NCBI RefSeq assembly: GCF_020216065.1
Contig: NZ_JAIWNA010000002.1
Coordinates: 806,001 to 870,000 of the forward strand
Source of the DNA: Nocardia rosealba
Lineage (GTDB): Bacteria; Actinomycetota; Actinomycetes; Mycobacteriales; Mycobacteriaceae
Reading direction: 5' to 3'
Length of the DNA stretch: 64,000 nucleotides
Part shown: positions 16,269 through 24,962 of the stretch, piece by piece
How positions within the stretch are numbered: the stretch's first letter is position 1
Layout of the letters: each line of letters starts with the position of its first letter
Notes under the pieces: generated by a model
Databases searched by the model: none
What the model was told of the DNA's origin: nothing
What the model saw: only the letters and a program-made list of their open reading frames with translations
Made by a program: the position numbers and the translations under genes

Positions 16269-16390
16269 TTCAGGACGCCGGTCCGAGGTGACGGGCGTTG
16301 TCGGTGCGCCGCGCTGGTGGATCAGTACGCACGACGCCCGTAGGCGGCGCCACGCCACGGTGGTTGAGCCGCACCGGGGCTCAACGGGCA

Positions 16391-16396
16391 TAGGGT
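16391..16396 (+). promoter_or_regulatory. -10 box for leaderless HdeD-like gene
   Basis: TAGGGT ends seven bases before ATG 16404. This spacing puts transcription start at the start codon. Confidence 0.45.
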
Positions 16397-16403
16397 GGGC
16401 GGC

Positions 16404-16997
16404 ATGTCCTTGACCGACGGGGAGGGGCAGCACAGCGGGGGGACCCGGCAGGCGATGGTGATCGCGGGCGGGGCGTCGTTCGTGCTCGGGGTGGTGACGT
16501 TGCTGTGGCCCGGGCGCGACGAATCGACGCTGGCACTGATTTTCGGGATCGCCCTGGTGATCAGCGCGCTCGTGCAAGGGTTCCTGGCACTGTGGGCGCG
16601 GATCGGGTTCCTGCTTCGGGTGCTGGTACTGGTGAGTGCCGCCCTCACGTCGGTGCTGGCCGTGCTGGCGTTCAGTGGTGGAAACATCGAACTGCTCGCG
16701 CTGTGGATCGGGCTCGGGTGGACGGTGCGGGGGATCGTGCTCGCACTCGTCGCGGTGTGGGACGACGATCGCGCCGACAGCTGGACGGCCGAGCTCTGCG
16801 GGCTCGGCACCCTCGCGATCGGCATCACGATCATCGCCATGACCTTCAAGACCGTCACCGGCCTGGCGACGATGGCAGGCGGCGGACTGATCGTGATCGG
16901 CGTGCTCGACCTGCTCGCCGCCGGTATCGTGCGGGCCACACACACCGCCACCGCGCCCGCACCGACGGTGAACACACAGGCCGTCGCCGACCGCTGA
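16404..16997 (+). CDS. HdeD-family (DUF308) membrane protein
   Basis: 197 residues with six membrane helices in three pairs, the DUF308 repeat of HdeD: AMVIAGGASFVLGVVTLLWP and ALWIGLGWTVRGIVLALVAV are two repeat cores. HdeD proteins are linked to acid or general stress but their mechanism is unclear. It stands alone; 212 bases of sequence with no convincing gene follow before the next start. Confidence 0.8.
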   Translation: MSLTDGEGQHSGGTRQAMVIAGGASFVLGVVTLLWPGRDESTLALIFGIALVISALVQGFLALWARIGFLLRVLVLVSAALTSVLAVLAFSGGNIELLALWIGLGWTVRGIVLALVAVWDDDRADSWTAELCGLGTLAIGITIIAMTFKTVTGLATMAGGGLIVIGVLDLLAAGIVRATHTATAPAPTVNTQAVADR

Positions 16998-17209
16998 CCC
17001 CGAATCCCACACCCGCAGTGCACTTTTCGCGGCGGTGGACGAACATCCGGACAACATGACGTTGCCGGAAGCGGAGCGGGTGCTGAACTCTGCGTGCCGG
17101 GCCGTTCACAGCTGGGGTAACTGTGCTGCGCGCCGGTAGCGTGGCCCGCGGCGTGCGCAGGTCGCCGCGCGCCGCGTCCGCAGCCCGAAGTATGACCAGG
17201 AGAATTGTG

Positions 17210-18631
17210 GTGTCGCGCGTAATCCCCGGCGTAGCTGCCGATGCCGTCGAACGTGAGAAGCAGGCCATGCGGCGCATGACCGAAAGCCTGGTCGAAGATC
17301 TGTCGGACAATGTGCCCGTCGAGCAGGTGACCTCGGCCGTCGGTGCCGCGCACACCCGCTTCGAGGGCAAGCCGATCCGTGAGTTCGTGCCGATCCTGGT
17401 GGAGCGGATCGTGCGCAACGAACTCGCCGATTCCGACCCGACCGTGCGCGTGCCCGCGCCCACCGCGCGCCCTGCCGCCACCGAGCAGCCGGCCGAACCG
17501 GTCGTCGCCGAGGAGGAGCCCGCGGCGCCGTCGGTGAGCAGGCGGAAGCTCGTTTCGCTGTCGGTCGGTGCGGTCGGGGCGGTGGCGATCGTGGCCGCCG
17601 GGATGACGCTGTGGCCCAGCAGCGCCGAAAGCCCGGCCGCCGCACCGGTCGGCGCGGTCACGGTGGTGCGCGGTGTGGTCGGGTCGGAGAAGATGTCGTT
17701 CTTCGCCGACGAGCGGGTCGTCAAGGTGCTCACCGACAACGGGATCCGGGTGGAGGTGCAGCCCGCGGGATCGCGGCAGATCGCCACCGAGGTGAACCTC
17801 GAGAGCTTCGATTTCGCGTTTCCGTCGAGCAAGCCCGCCGCCGAACGCATTCAGCGGTTGCGCAACGTCACCGCCGGGTACACGCCGTTCTCCTCACCGA
17901 TCGCGATCGCCACCTACCGGCCGATCGCCGACCTGCTCACCGCGGCAGGCGTGATCAAGCCCGGCCCCGTTGCGACCTTCGACATGCAGCGCTACCTCGA
18001 GCTCACCGCCCAGGGTGTGCAGTGGGACGACCTGCCCGGCAACACGACCTACCCGGTGGCCAAGAACATCCTGGTCTCCACCACCGATCCGCGTACCTCG
18101 AACTCCGCCGCGATGTACATGGCGATCGCCGGCTATGTGGCCAACGATCACACCATCGTGCGCGGCGGCACCGCCGAACAGCATGTGCTGCCGACGCTGT
18201 CGAAACTGTTCCTCGCCCAGGGCTACACCGATAACAGCAGCGAAGGGCCCTTCACCCAGTACCTGACCAACGGGATGGGTCCGACGCCCATGGTGTGCAT
18301 CTACGAGGCCCAGTTCGTCGAGGCCGCGGGGCAGGGACGCATCACCGACGACATGGTTCTCGCCTATCCGACACCGACCGTGCTGTCGAGCCACACGCTG
18401 GTCCCGTTCACCGATACCGGCGACCGTATCGGCAAGCTGCTCACCGAGAACGCCGAACTGCGCCGTCTCGCCGCCGAACACGGTTTCCGCACAGGCGACA
18501 ACGCGCAGTTCACCGCCGTGGCCGCCGAGCGCAAGGTGCCGGTTCCCGCCGACCTGATCGACGTGGTCGACGTCCCCGCGTACGAGACGCTCGAGAACCT
18601 GCTCGACGGGGTGGCGAAGTCCTACAACTGA
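17210..18631 (+). CDS. Three-helix domain / TM / periplasmic-binding-type protein
   Basis: About 473 residues. GTG 17210 is taken because AGGAG (17198-17202) is seven bases away; ATG 17192 in the same frame is possible. Domains: residues about 5-70 are a three-helix bundle (VEREKQAMRRMTESLVEDLS, then EQVTSAVGAAHTRFEGKPIR) like the dimerisation module attached to actinobacterial arsenate reductases; a Pro/Ala-rich linker; one membrane helix (LVSLSVGAVGAVAIVAAGMT); then an extracellular domain like a type II solute-binding protein (VVRGVVGSEKMSFFADERV). So a cytosolic helical head is tied to an external ligand-binding domain. No ABC transporter or kinase adjoins. Function unknown; sensing is one guess. 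Confidence 0.65.
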   Translation: MSRVIPGVAADAVEREKQAMRRMTESLVEDLSDNVPVEQVTSAVGAAHTRFEGKPIREFVPILVERIVRNELADSDPTVRVPAPTARPAATEQPAEPVVAEEEPAAPSVSRRKLVSLSVGAVGAVAIVAAGMTLWPSSAESPAAAPVGAVTVVRGVVGSEKMSFFADERVVKVLTDNGIRVEVQPAGSRQIATEVNLESFDFAFPSSKPAAERIQRLRNVTAGYTPFSSPIAIATYRPIADLLTAAGVIKPGPVATFDMQRYLELTAQGVQWDDLPGNTTYPVAKNILVSTTDPRTSNSAAMYMAIAGYVANDHTIVRGGTAEQHVLPTLSKLFLAQGYTDNSSEGPFTQYLTNGMGPTPMVCIYEAQFVEAAGQGRITDDMVLAYPTPTVLSSHTLVPFTDTGDRIGKLLTENAELRRLAAEHGFRTGDNAQFTAVAAERKVPVPADLIDVVDVPAYETLENLLDGVAKSYN

Positions 18632-18725
18632 GTTCACAAAAAGTTTTTCGCGGGCAGCGATGAGTTCTGGCGGTGGGCACCGTCTTTATGGGTGCTACCT
18701 GTAGGCCGAGATCCGGGAGAGGCTC

Positions 18726-19553
18726 ATGACCGCCAGTTCCGCCGTCACCACCGGCACCCTCGTGGTGCCTGATGCCCGCTTGTACTACGAGGTCAGGGGG
18801 TCGGGACCGCTGATGGTGCTCGTCGGCGCACCGATGAACGCCGCCGCGTTCGCCCCGCTGGCCGAGCAGCTCGCCACCACCAACACGGTCCTCACCACCG
18901 ACCCGCGCGGCCACAACGCCAGCGTCCTGAACAACCCGGATCAGGACTCCACCGTCGCGGCCCGCGCCGACGACCTGGCCCGGCTCGTCACCCATCTCGA
19001 CGCGGGCCCGGCGGTGGTGTTCGGTTCCAGCGGCGGCGCCGTGTCCGCGCTCGCCCTGGCCCAGAACTACCCCGACCTGGTCACCACGGTCGTCGCCCAC
19101 GAACCCCCGCTGCGCGAACTGCTCCCCGACGCCGACGCTCAGCGCGCCCGTACCGACGACATCATCGCCACCTACACCGACGGCGATGTGCTCGGCGCGT
19201 GGCGGAAGTTCTTCGCCCAAGCCGACATTCCGATTCCCGACCCGGTCCTCGAGCAGATGTTCGGTACCGAGCGCGACCCGCGCCAGGTGGCGAGCGAACG
19301 CTACTGGCTCATCCACGAACTGCGCCACACCACCGCATGGGTGCCCGATCCGCCCCTGCTCCGCACGATCCCCACCCGCGCCATCGTCGGTATCGGCACC
19401 GACTCCACCGGCCAGCTCTGCGACCGCACCGCCCGCCAACTGGCCTCGGCGCTCGGCGTCGACCCGGTCCTGTTCCCCGGCGACCACACCGGATTCGTCA
19501 ACGAACCAGCCACTTTCGCCGCCCGCCTGCAAGAAGTGCTCGACGAGCCGTGA
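18726..19553 (+). CDS. Alpha/beta hydrolase
   Basis: 275 residues. Nucleophile elbow FGSSGGAVSA (central Ser), an oxyanion strand LMVLVGAPMNAAAF, DPRGHNAS after strand 4, and the catalytic His in GDHTGF near the end. GGGAGAGG is placed five bases before ATG 18726. Substrate unknown; it groups with the general alpha/beta-hydrolase fold 1 family. Single gene, converging with the HEAT-repeat gene. Confidence 0.85.
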   Translation: MTASSAVTTGTLVVPDARLYYEVRGSGPLMVLVGAPMNAAAFAPLAEQLATTNTVLTTDPRGHNASVLNNPDQDSTVAARADDLARLVTHLDAGPAVVFGSSGGAVSALALAQNYPDLVTTVVAHEPPLRELLPDADAQRARTDDIIATYTDGDVLGAWRKFFAQADIPIPDPVLEQMFGTERDPRQVASERYWLIHELRHTTAWVPDPPLLRTIPTRAIVGIGTDSTGQLCDRTARQLASALGVDPVLFPGDHTGFVNEPATFAARLQEVLDEP

Positions 19554-19589
19554 GCACGGTTGTTCACCCGAATGAGCCTCGCTTCGTGG

Positions 19590-22500
19590 CTACTCCGGAG
19601 CCATGAAGACAGTGTGGGCGGTACGACGGACATCGGGGTCGGGGTGGGCGCGCAATGCTGTCAGCAATCGAGCCCACTCCGGTGACCAGCCGAACTTTCC
19701 TGCGTAGCGGTCGACGATGGCGAGTGCGGCCAATGCGATGGAAGGTGCTTGGCTGCGGGCGGGTTCGGTGCTGATCGTGAGAAACGTCGTCGGTGGAGTG
19801 GTGTCGAGTTCGGAGTTGAGCCGTTGGCCGAGGTGATGGGCCGGTCGGGTGACCAGGGCCCCGGTGGCGTAGCGGGCGACCTCGTCGAGGGTCGTGAGGA
19901 CACCGGCGGGGTCGGTCCAGCGGATTGCCACCACGGTCAGTTCGATGACCTGGTCGTGCCAGATCGGGTCGTCGGCCAATGCGGCGACGACCGGCGCGGA
20001 GAACGCACGCGGGCTCGTGGGGTGGTTGCGGACGACCGTCATGAACCAGTGCAGCAACTTCGAAAGACGTTGGTGCGCGGGAATATCCCGGTCGACGGCA
20101 CTGAAATCGGAGCTACGCAGCCTGTGGACGGTCTCGATCACTGCTGCCGGGTCGCCGTCGGTTCGGACACCAGCCATCAGTGCGCGCATCGCGGCTACCC
20201 AGGTGCCGATCGTTTCGAGGTCGGTAAGCCGGTCGACGATCACCTCCCGGGTGCCTGACGCCCACCAACGCTGCCACGAACCCAGTGCGTTGAGCGCGGC
20301 GGCGGCCACGCGAGGGTCGTCAGCGGCGGCCAGGTCGCGTACGAGCGCGGCGAACCGTTGCCGCTGCGGGACCGGTAGCACCGCGGGGCCGATGTCGAGT
20401 ATGGCGCCTGCTACCTCCGGATCGGCTGCGGCGTCGTCGAGCAGCGCCCAGGTCTGGTCGTTGTCGAGGAGGAATCGGGTGGCGAACACGGCCGCGCGTC
20501 GCACGTCGCGGTGCGCATCGGGACGGGTAACGAGCCCGGCGATGATCGGCAACGCGTCAGGGGCCCGCAATTCGGCGAGGAGCCTGATCGCTTCCTTGCG
20601 CGCGGTGATCTTCGGCGACTCGAGCAGCGGTGCGACGGTGCTCGACAACCGAGCCGGTGCTATCCACTTCGCACAGGTCGCGATACTGCTCACCGCGACG
20701 CGGGCGCGATCGTCGCCCACATGCCGGGCCAGGACGCTGATGGCGGCTGCCGGCTCGTCGCTGGTGCCGAGTGCGGTGAGCGCGGCCTCGGCATCGACGA
20801 GTTCGCCGTTGTCGACGAACCACGTCACCCGAGCGAGACTGCCGGGCAGACGGCCGAGCTGGCGGATCGCCGAGGCTCGCTCGTACGGCGTGGTCTTGCG
20901 GCCGCGTGCGTAGTCGTAGAGCAGTCGGGCGTAGCGGTCGATGTGGTGCGGTGACCACCGGTGGAACCCGGTGAGGAACATCGGCACGAACACCACTTTC
21001 CCCGACAGGAACCGGCCAGGTGTCCTGGTGTTGAGCAGGGTGTCGAGCAGATCGGTGCGGCGCTCGCCGATCAGCGACTGGACCAGCGGCAGCGTGATCA
21101 GGGAACGATCGCGGGCGAGCAGTTCGTCGAGGTGGTTGTCGCGGGTGGCCGGTGCGGCGAGTGCGAGCCGAACAGCCTGGCGGACAGTCGTGTCCGAGGA
21201 CGCGGAACAGGCGCGCAGGATCAGCCGTTGGAGTTCGGGCAGGTCGAAGGCGCGGTGTCCGAGTCCGTCGGCCAAACTCAGGCACAGTCCCCAGCGTTCC
21301 CGCTCCGCCTCGGATTCGAGCCGGGGGAGCAGCGTCGTGAGAATCCGCTGTTCGGCCCCGCGGGGCAGATTGCGGTGCAATCCGGACAGATTCGGGTCGA
21401 TCGACAGGTCGGCGAGACTGCCTATGATGCGGAGCGCGGCCTCGGTGAACGCCGGTTCGGAGGTGATACCGCCGTGCAGCAGCAGTGTGCGTGCGAGGGT
21501 GCCGACCGCGTTCGAGGTATTCCACGATCGGTCGCGTGCTTGCAGTGCGTCGGTGGCGAGTCGCTCGATGCCTGGCAGGTGGTCGGTGGTGAACAGCGAC
21601 ATCGGGATGTCGGCGACCGCGCCGAGTGCGCTGGTTCGGACCGGATCCTGTTCGTTGCGCAACCGCGTCAACAGAGACAGCAGTTCGGTGATCACCGATG
21701 GATCGCGACTTCCCACCGCCGCCGTGACGAGTTGCGGGTAGGCGGTGGCACGCTCGTCGGCGGTCGGGCGCCGGATGGCTGCGGTCAGCGGCGGTTCGGC
21801 TTCCGCCCAGGTGAGTCGTGCGGTGAGCCTGTCGGTGACATCCGGTATGTCGGTGCCGCCGGGCCGGGACAGGAGTTCGCGGGCGATCGCTGCCCGAGCT
21901 GGACCGGGAATCATGTCGAGCAGAGCGAGATCCACCGCGGCGGGCGCCGAGCCCGGCCGCGCGAGGTCGGCTCCGGCGATCGCGGCGCGTCGCGACGGTG
22001 GAAGTGCGCGCAGGAATTCGCGCTTCGACCGGGTGCCGAGATATGCCTGGCGCAGTTCGTCGTCGGACAGCGATCGCATTGCTCGCCACAACGCGGGGCC
22101 CGCCAGCGCGCGGCCGTTCCCGCTCGGATGCAGCATCAGTCGATGAACTGCGCGCGGGTCGTGGCGTGCGAGTTTTCCGACGACCGGGTTCAGTGTCGTC
22201 ACCGGGACGAAATCGATGGCTGCCGCGGCCAGGGCGAGCAATCGGTCCGGTGCGTAATCTGCCGCGGCGACCGGGCTCGCGGTGACCCATGCCCACAGTT
22301 CTCGCCACTCGGCGCGGTCTGCTTTCCCCGACCGGGCCTCGACGAAATCGAAGACTACACCGATGTGCTTGCCGGACAAGGTAGTCCGGCTCGCTACCGC
22401 GTACGCGAGCGTCGCAGCCATTCGGTGACCACAGCGGACGAACACGAAGGCAGGACCCGCGCCGCCTCCGCGTCCCCGTACAACGTCCGTAGCGCTGGGA

Positions 22501-22886
22501 ATCAGCGCATCCGCGATTTCCCGGCGGTCACCGCGCGCGAGCGCCCGGCGGATGCTCTTGCGGGTTCGTTGTGAGGCTTCCGGCAATCTGTCGACGACCG
22601 CCTCGGGATCGACCCCGAGGCGGATCAATCCCGTCAGAGCGCGGGACGCGATCTCCTGATCCGCCGAATCAAGCTGTGCCAGAAGATAATCGCGCTGCTC
22701 ACCGACGACCGCCAGAAGACTCGCCGTCCGCGCCCCGGCACGACCCCGCGCCGCCATCTCGTCGAGCAGCCTCGTCGACTCGGCGGTCCCGGCCGAGCGT
22801 CGAGCTTCGACCGCCAACGTCCGCATCCGCTGCCGCACGGACATCCCCGCAACTTCGTCCGCCAAGATTCTCCCCTTACCCTTCAT
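19590..22886 (-). CDS. Large HEAT-repeat protein
   Basis: 1098 residues from ATG 22886; the frame extension to 23006 is Arg/Pro-rich and rejected. The whole chain is built of helical pairs of HEAT/armadillo type (for example ARKEAIRLLAELRAPDALPI, DVRRAAVFATRFLLDN, DPRVAAAALNALGSW), giving an alpha-solenoid. No catalytic motif, membrane helix or signal peptide. A Phe/His/Arg-rich interruption (FLTGFHRWSPHHIDRYARLL) breaks the solenoid near residue 680. Such long proteins usually bind other proteins or nucleic acid. Function unknown. It diverges from a lipoprotein gene. Confidence 0.8.
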   Translation of the reverse strand: MKGKGRILADEVAGMSVRQRMRTLAVEARRSAGTAESTRLLDEMAARGRAGARTASLLAVVGEQRDYLLAQLDSADQEIASRALTGLIRLGVDPEAVVDRLPEASQRTRKSIRRALARGDRREIADALIPSATDVVRGRGGGAGPAFVFVRCGHRMAATLAYAVASRTTLSGKHIGVVFDFVEARSGKADRAEWRELWAWVTASPVAAADYAPDRLLALAAAAIDFVPVTTLNPVVGKLARHDPRAVHRLMLHPSGNGRALAGPALWRAMRSLSDDELRQAYLGTRSKREFLRALPPSRRAAIAGADLARPGSAPAAVDLALLDMIPGPARAAIARELLSRPGGTDIPDVTDRLTARLTWAEAEPPLTAAIRRPTADERATAYPQLVTAAVGSRDPSVITELLSLLTRLRNEQDPVRTSALGAVADIPMSLFTTDHLPGIERLATDALQARDRSWNTSNAVGTLARTLLLHGGITSEPAFTEAALRIIGSLADLSIDPNLSGLHRNLPRGAEQRILTTLLPRLESEAERERWGLCLSLADGLGHRAFDLPELQRLILRACSASSDTTVRQAVRLALAAPATRDNHLDELLARDRSLITLPLVQSLIGERRTDLLDTLLNTRTPGRFLSGKVVFVPMFLTGFHRWSPHHIDRYARLLYDYARGRKTTPYERASAIRQLGRLPGSLARVTWFVDNGELVDAEAALTALGTSDEPAAAISVLARHVGDDRARVAVSSIATCAKWIAPARLSSTVAPLLESPKITARKEAIRLLAELRAPDALPIIAGLVTRPDAHRDVRRAAVFATRFLLDNDQTWALLDDAAADPEVAGAILDIGPAVLPVPQRQRFAALVRDLAAADDPRVAAAALNALGSWQRWWASGTREVIVDRLTDLETIGTWVAAMRALMAGVRTDGDPAAVIETVHRLRSSDFSAVDRDIPAHQRLSKLLHWFMTVVRNHPTSPRAFSAPVVAALADDPIWHDQVIELTVVAIRWTDPAGVLTTLDEVARYATGALVTRPAHHLGQRLNSELDTTPPTTFLTISTEPARSQAPSIALAALAIVDRYAGKFGWSPEWARLLTALRAHPDPDVRRTAHTVFMAPE

Positions 22887-23013
22887 GCCGCCCACCGTAT
22901 CCGCCGGGAACACGGGTCTTCGTCTATACCGCCTGCTGACACCTCCCCGGGGGTACGGCAGTCTGACAGCTGGGTAGTACCGCAGTCCAATGTCCCTGTG
23001 TGCCACGGCTTTC

Positions 23014-23019
23014 TACTGT
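23014..23019 (+). promoter_or_regulatory. -10 box for leaderless lipoprotein gene
   Basis: TACTGT ends six bases before ATG 23026, with no ribosome site between, supporting this start over an in-frame ATG at 22990. Confidence 0.5.
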
Positions 23020-23025
23020 CTGCTC

Positions 23026-24144
23026 ATGCTGACACGTACGTTGATCCTGCCGATCTGCACCATCGCCTTGTTGCTGACGAGCTGTACTACGAGCTCCGCG
23101 GAGGTGCCCTCAGTCGCGCCCGCACGGCTGGACTCGGTGCGGGCCGACCTTGCCGGATTGGTGCAGTCCGGAGCCGTCGGCGCCGTCGCGACCCTGACCG
23201 ACAACGGTGCGACGGCGGTGATGAGCGCCGGGGTCGCCGATCTCGTCGAGGGCGCACCGATTCCTGATGATCGACCGCATTACGTGCGGGTCGGCAGCAT
23301 CACCAAGACGTTCACGGCGGCGGTGGTGTTGCAGTTGGTCGCCGAGGGGTGGGTGGTGCTTGATGCGCAGGTGGAGAAGTACCTGCCGGGTTTGCTTCGT
23401 GGTGACGGCGTGGACGGGCAGGCGATCACGGTTCGTCAGCTCCTCGGTCACCGCAGCGGATTGCCGGTTCCGCGTTCGTTCGAACTGACGGAGCACCAGG
23501 CGGCCGTCGTCGGCCGCACCTTCACACCGGAGGAGGAGATGGCGATCATCCTGCAGTCGCCCGCCGAGTCGGCCCCCGGCACCCGCTTCCAGTACAACAA
23601 CACCAACTACCTGGTGGCGGGGATGTTGATCGAGGCCGTCACCGGACGCTCGTACGCCACCGAGCTCGCCGACCGCATCATCACCCCGCTCGGCCTGACG
23701 CACACCTACCTGCCCGCCACCGGCGAAACCGGTCTGCGCCGACCCCACCTGTCCGGCTACACCACGGTCGACGGAAACGTCACCGACGAAACCCTCATGG
23801 AACCGTCCCTGCCGTGGGCCTCGGGCGCCCTGGTCAGTACCGGCGCCGACCTGAACCGCTTCTACCTCGCACTGGTGTCGGGCCAGGTGGTTCCGCCCGC
23901 CCAGTTGCGCGACATGCTCGACGGCGTCGACATGGGCGAAGGCAACGGAATGTCCTACGGACTCGGCATCGGCTACGCCCAGCTCCCTTGCGGCACCCGC
24001 TTCGTCGGCCATAACGGCAACGTCCGCGGCTTCAGCGCCCTCGCAGGCGCCACCACCGCGGGCCGCGCCTTCACCTACTCCTACACCGGCACCCCGGCCG
24101 CCACGGGCATGGGCGCCTGGCTCACCAGCGGGCTCTGCGGCTGA
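23026..24144 (+). CDS. Serine hydrolase lipoprotein (beta-lactamase/DD-peptidase class C fold)
   Basis: 372 residues. Lipoprotein signal: MLTRTLILPICTIALLL, then TSC, with the lipidated Cys at about residue 20. Class C-type catalytic motifs: S-x-x-K in VGSITKTF, Y-x-N in FQYNNTNY, and HNG near the end (VGHNGNVRGF) in place of KTG. This suits a D,D-carboxypeptidase, esterase or EstB-like enzyme anchored outside the cytoplasmic membrane; classic beta-lactamase activity is not assured. The shorter start is chosen because it gives a proper signal peptide. Confidence 0.85.
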   Translation: MLTRTLILPICTIALLLTSCTTSSAEVPSVAPARLDSVRADLAGLVQSGAVGAVATLTDNGATAVMSAGVADLVEGAPIPDDRPHYVRVGSITKTFTAAVVLQLVAEGWVVLDAQVEKYLPGLLRGDGVDGQAITVRQLLGHRSGLPVPRSFELTEHQAAVVGRTFTPEEEMAIILQSPAESAPGTRFQYNNTNYLVAGMLIEAVTGRSYATELADRIITPLGLTHTYLPATGETGLRRPHLSGYTTVDGNVTDETLMEPSLPWASGALVSTGADLNRFYLALVSGQVVPPAQLRDMLDGVDMGEGNGMSYGLGIGYAQLPCGTRFVGHNGNVRGFSALAGATTAGRAFTYSYTGTPAATGMGAWLTSGLCG

Positions 24145-24173
24145 CCACTCGCAACGCTCGGCGAAGGTTGTTT

Positions 24174-24199
24174 CCGGTACCGCGGTACCGGGTTACCGT
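24174..24199 (+). promoter_or_regulatory. 18-bp palindrome plus -10 before small protein
   Basis: CCGGTACCGCGGTACCGG at 24174-24191 is a perfect palindrome. TACCGT (24194-24199) follows at once and ends six bases before ATG 24206. The palindrome therefore lies between or over the -35 and -10, as MerR-type regulators use, but no regulator gene is adjacent. Confidence 0.6.
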
Positions 24200-24205
24200 C
24201 GAAGA

Positions 24206-24550
24206 ATGCAGCTTCAACCAGATCAGGGCGAGTGGGTGTCTCCGGCGTGCACCCTGCCCACGGCGGAGCAACCGATCCGGGTCGCCGAGTTCGACCAGCT
24301 CTTTCACAGCTCTGCACGCACAATCCGACGTCGCGATCGGACGCGGCTCGACGTGGCCCTCGATCCGGGTGCCGAGGCGGTGGCGCGCGAGCTGGCCGGG
24401 CGTGAGAGCCGCTGCTGCTCGTTCTTCACCTTCGACTTCGCTGCCGAGGAGGAGGGTTTGATGATGGGAGTCGGTGTTCCGGCGAACCACGTCGATGTAC
24501 TCGACGCCTTCGCCTCACGCGCCTCGGCCGCGATCGGGGCGGCCGGGTGA
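24206..24550 (+). CDS. Conserved actinobacterial small protein, possibly metal/redox linked
   Basis: 114 residues: [20 protein letters not shown], then a middle segment and [13 protein letters not shown] near residue 75. The SRCCSFF Cys pair and general shape match hypothetical proteins commonly paired with MerR regulators in actinomycetes. No catalytic family assigned. Leaderless promoter with a palindrome lies just upstream. Confidence 0.6.
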   Translation: MQLQPDQGEWVSPACTLPTAEQPIRVAEFDQLFHSSARTIRRRDRTRLDVALDPGAEAVARELAGRESRCCSFFTFDFAAEEEGLMMGVGVPANHVDVLDAFASRASAAIGAAG

Positions 24551-24626
24551 GCTCTGCGCGGACCGGCTTACTCGCATTCGCTGCAACCTCGCCACCGTCG
24601 CGGATCGGTATTCGGGATGTGCGCCC

Positions 24627-24962
24627 ATGACCGTGTTGCGTTCCATCCTGCTGTTCGCCCTGGCCGCCGTTGCCGAGATCGGCGGCGCCTGGCTGGTCTG
24701 GCAGGGCGTGCGCGAACACAAGGGTGTGGCATGGATCGGCGCCGGAGTCATCGCCCTCGGCCTCTACGGTTTCGTCGCCACACTGCAACCCGACGCCGAT
24801 TTCGGACGGATCCTGGCCGCCTACGGCGGGGTGTTCGTCGCCGGATCCCTGCTGTGGGGCATGGCATTGGACGGCTTCCGCCCCGACCGCTGGGACACGA
24901 TCGGGGCGGCCATCTGCCTGCTCGGCGTCGCGATCATCATGTACGCGCCGCGTCCTACCTGA
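24627..24962 (+). CDS. YnfA/UPF0060 family small membrane protein
   Basis: 111 residues, four membrane helices, with the family hallmarks [48 protein letters not shown] and DxxG near [23 protein letters not shown]0060/YnfA resembles small multidrug resistance exporters. It lies 76 bases after the preceding gene and converges on the multicopper oxidase gene, overlapping it by eight bases. Confidence 0.9.
   Translation: MTVLRSILLFALAAVAEIGGAWLVWQGVREHKGVAWIGAGVIALGLYGFVATLQPDADFGRILAAYGGVFVAGSLLWGMALDGFRPDRWDTIGAAICLLGVAIIMYAPRPT

Noticed and set aside
20557..22574. Two long frames (plus and minus) inside the HEAT-repeat gene
   Set aside because: Arg/Pro/Gly-rich out-of-frame translations; the HEAT frame is clearly the coding one.
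24547..24630. Short GTG frame overlapping the stop of the 24206 gene
   Set aside because: About 27 codons, no conservation clue, no domain.
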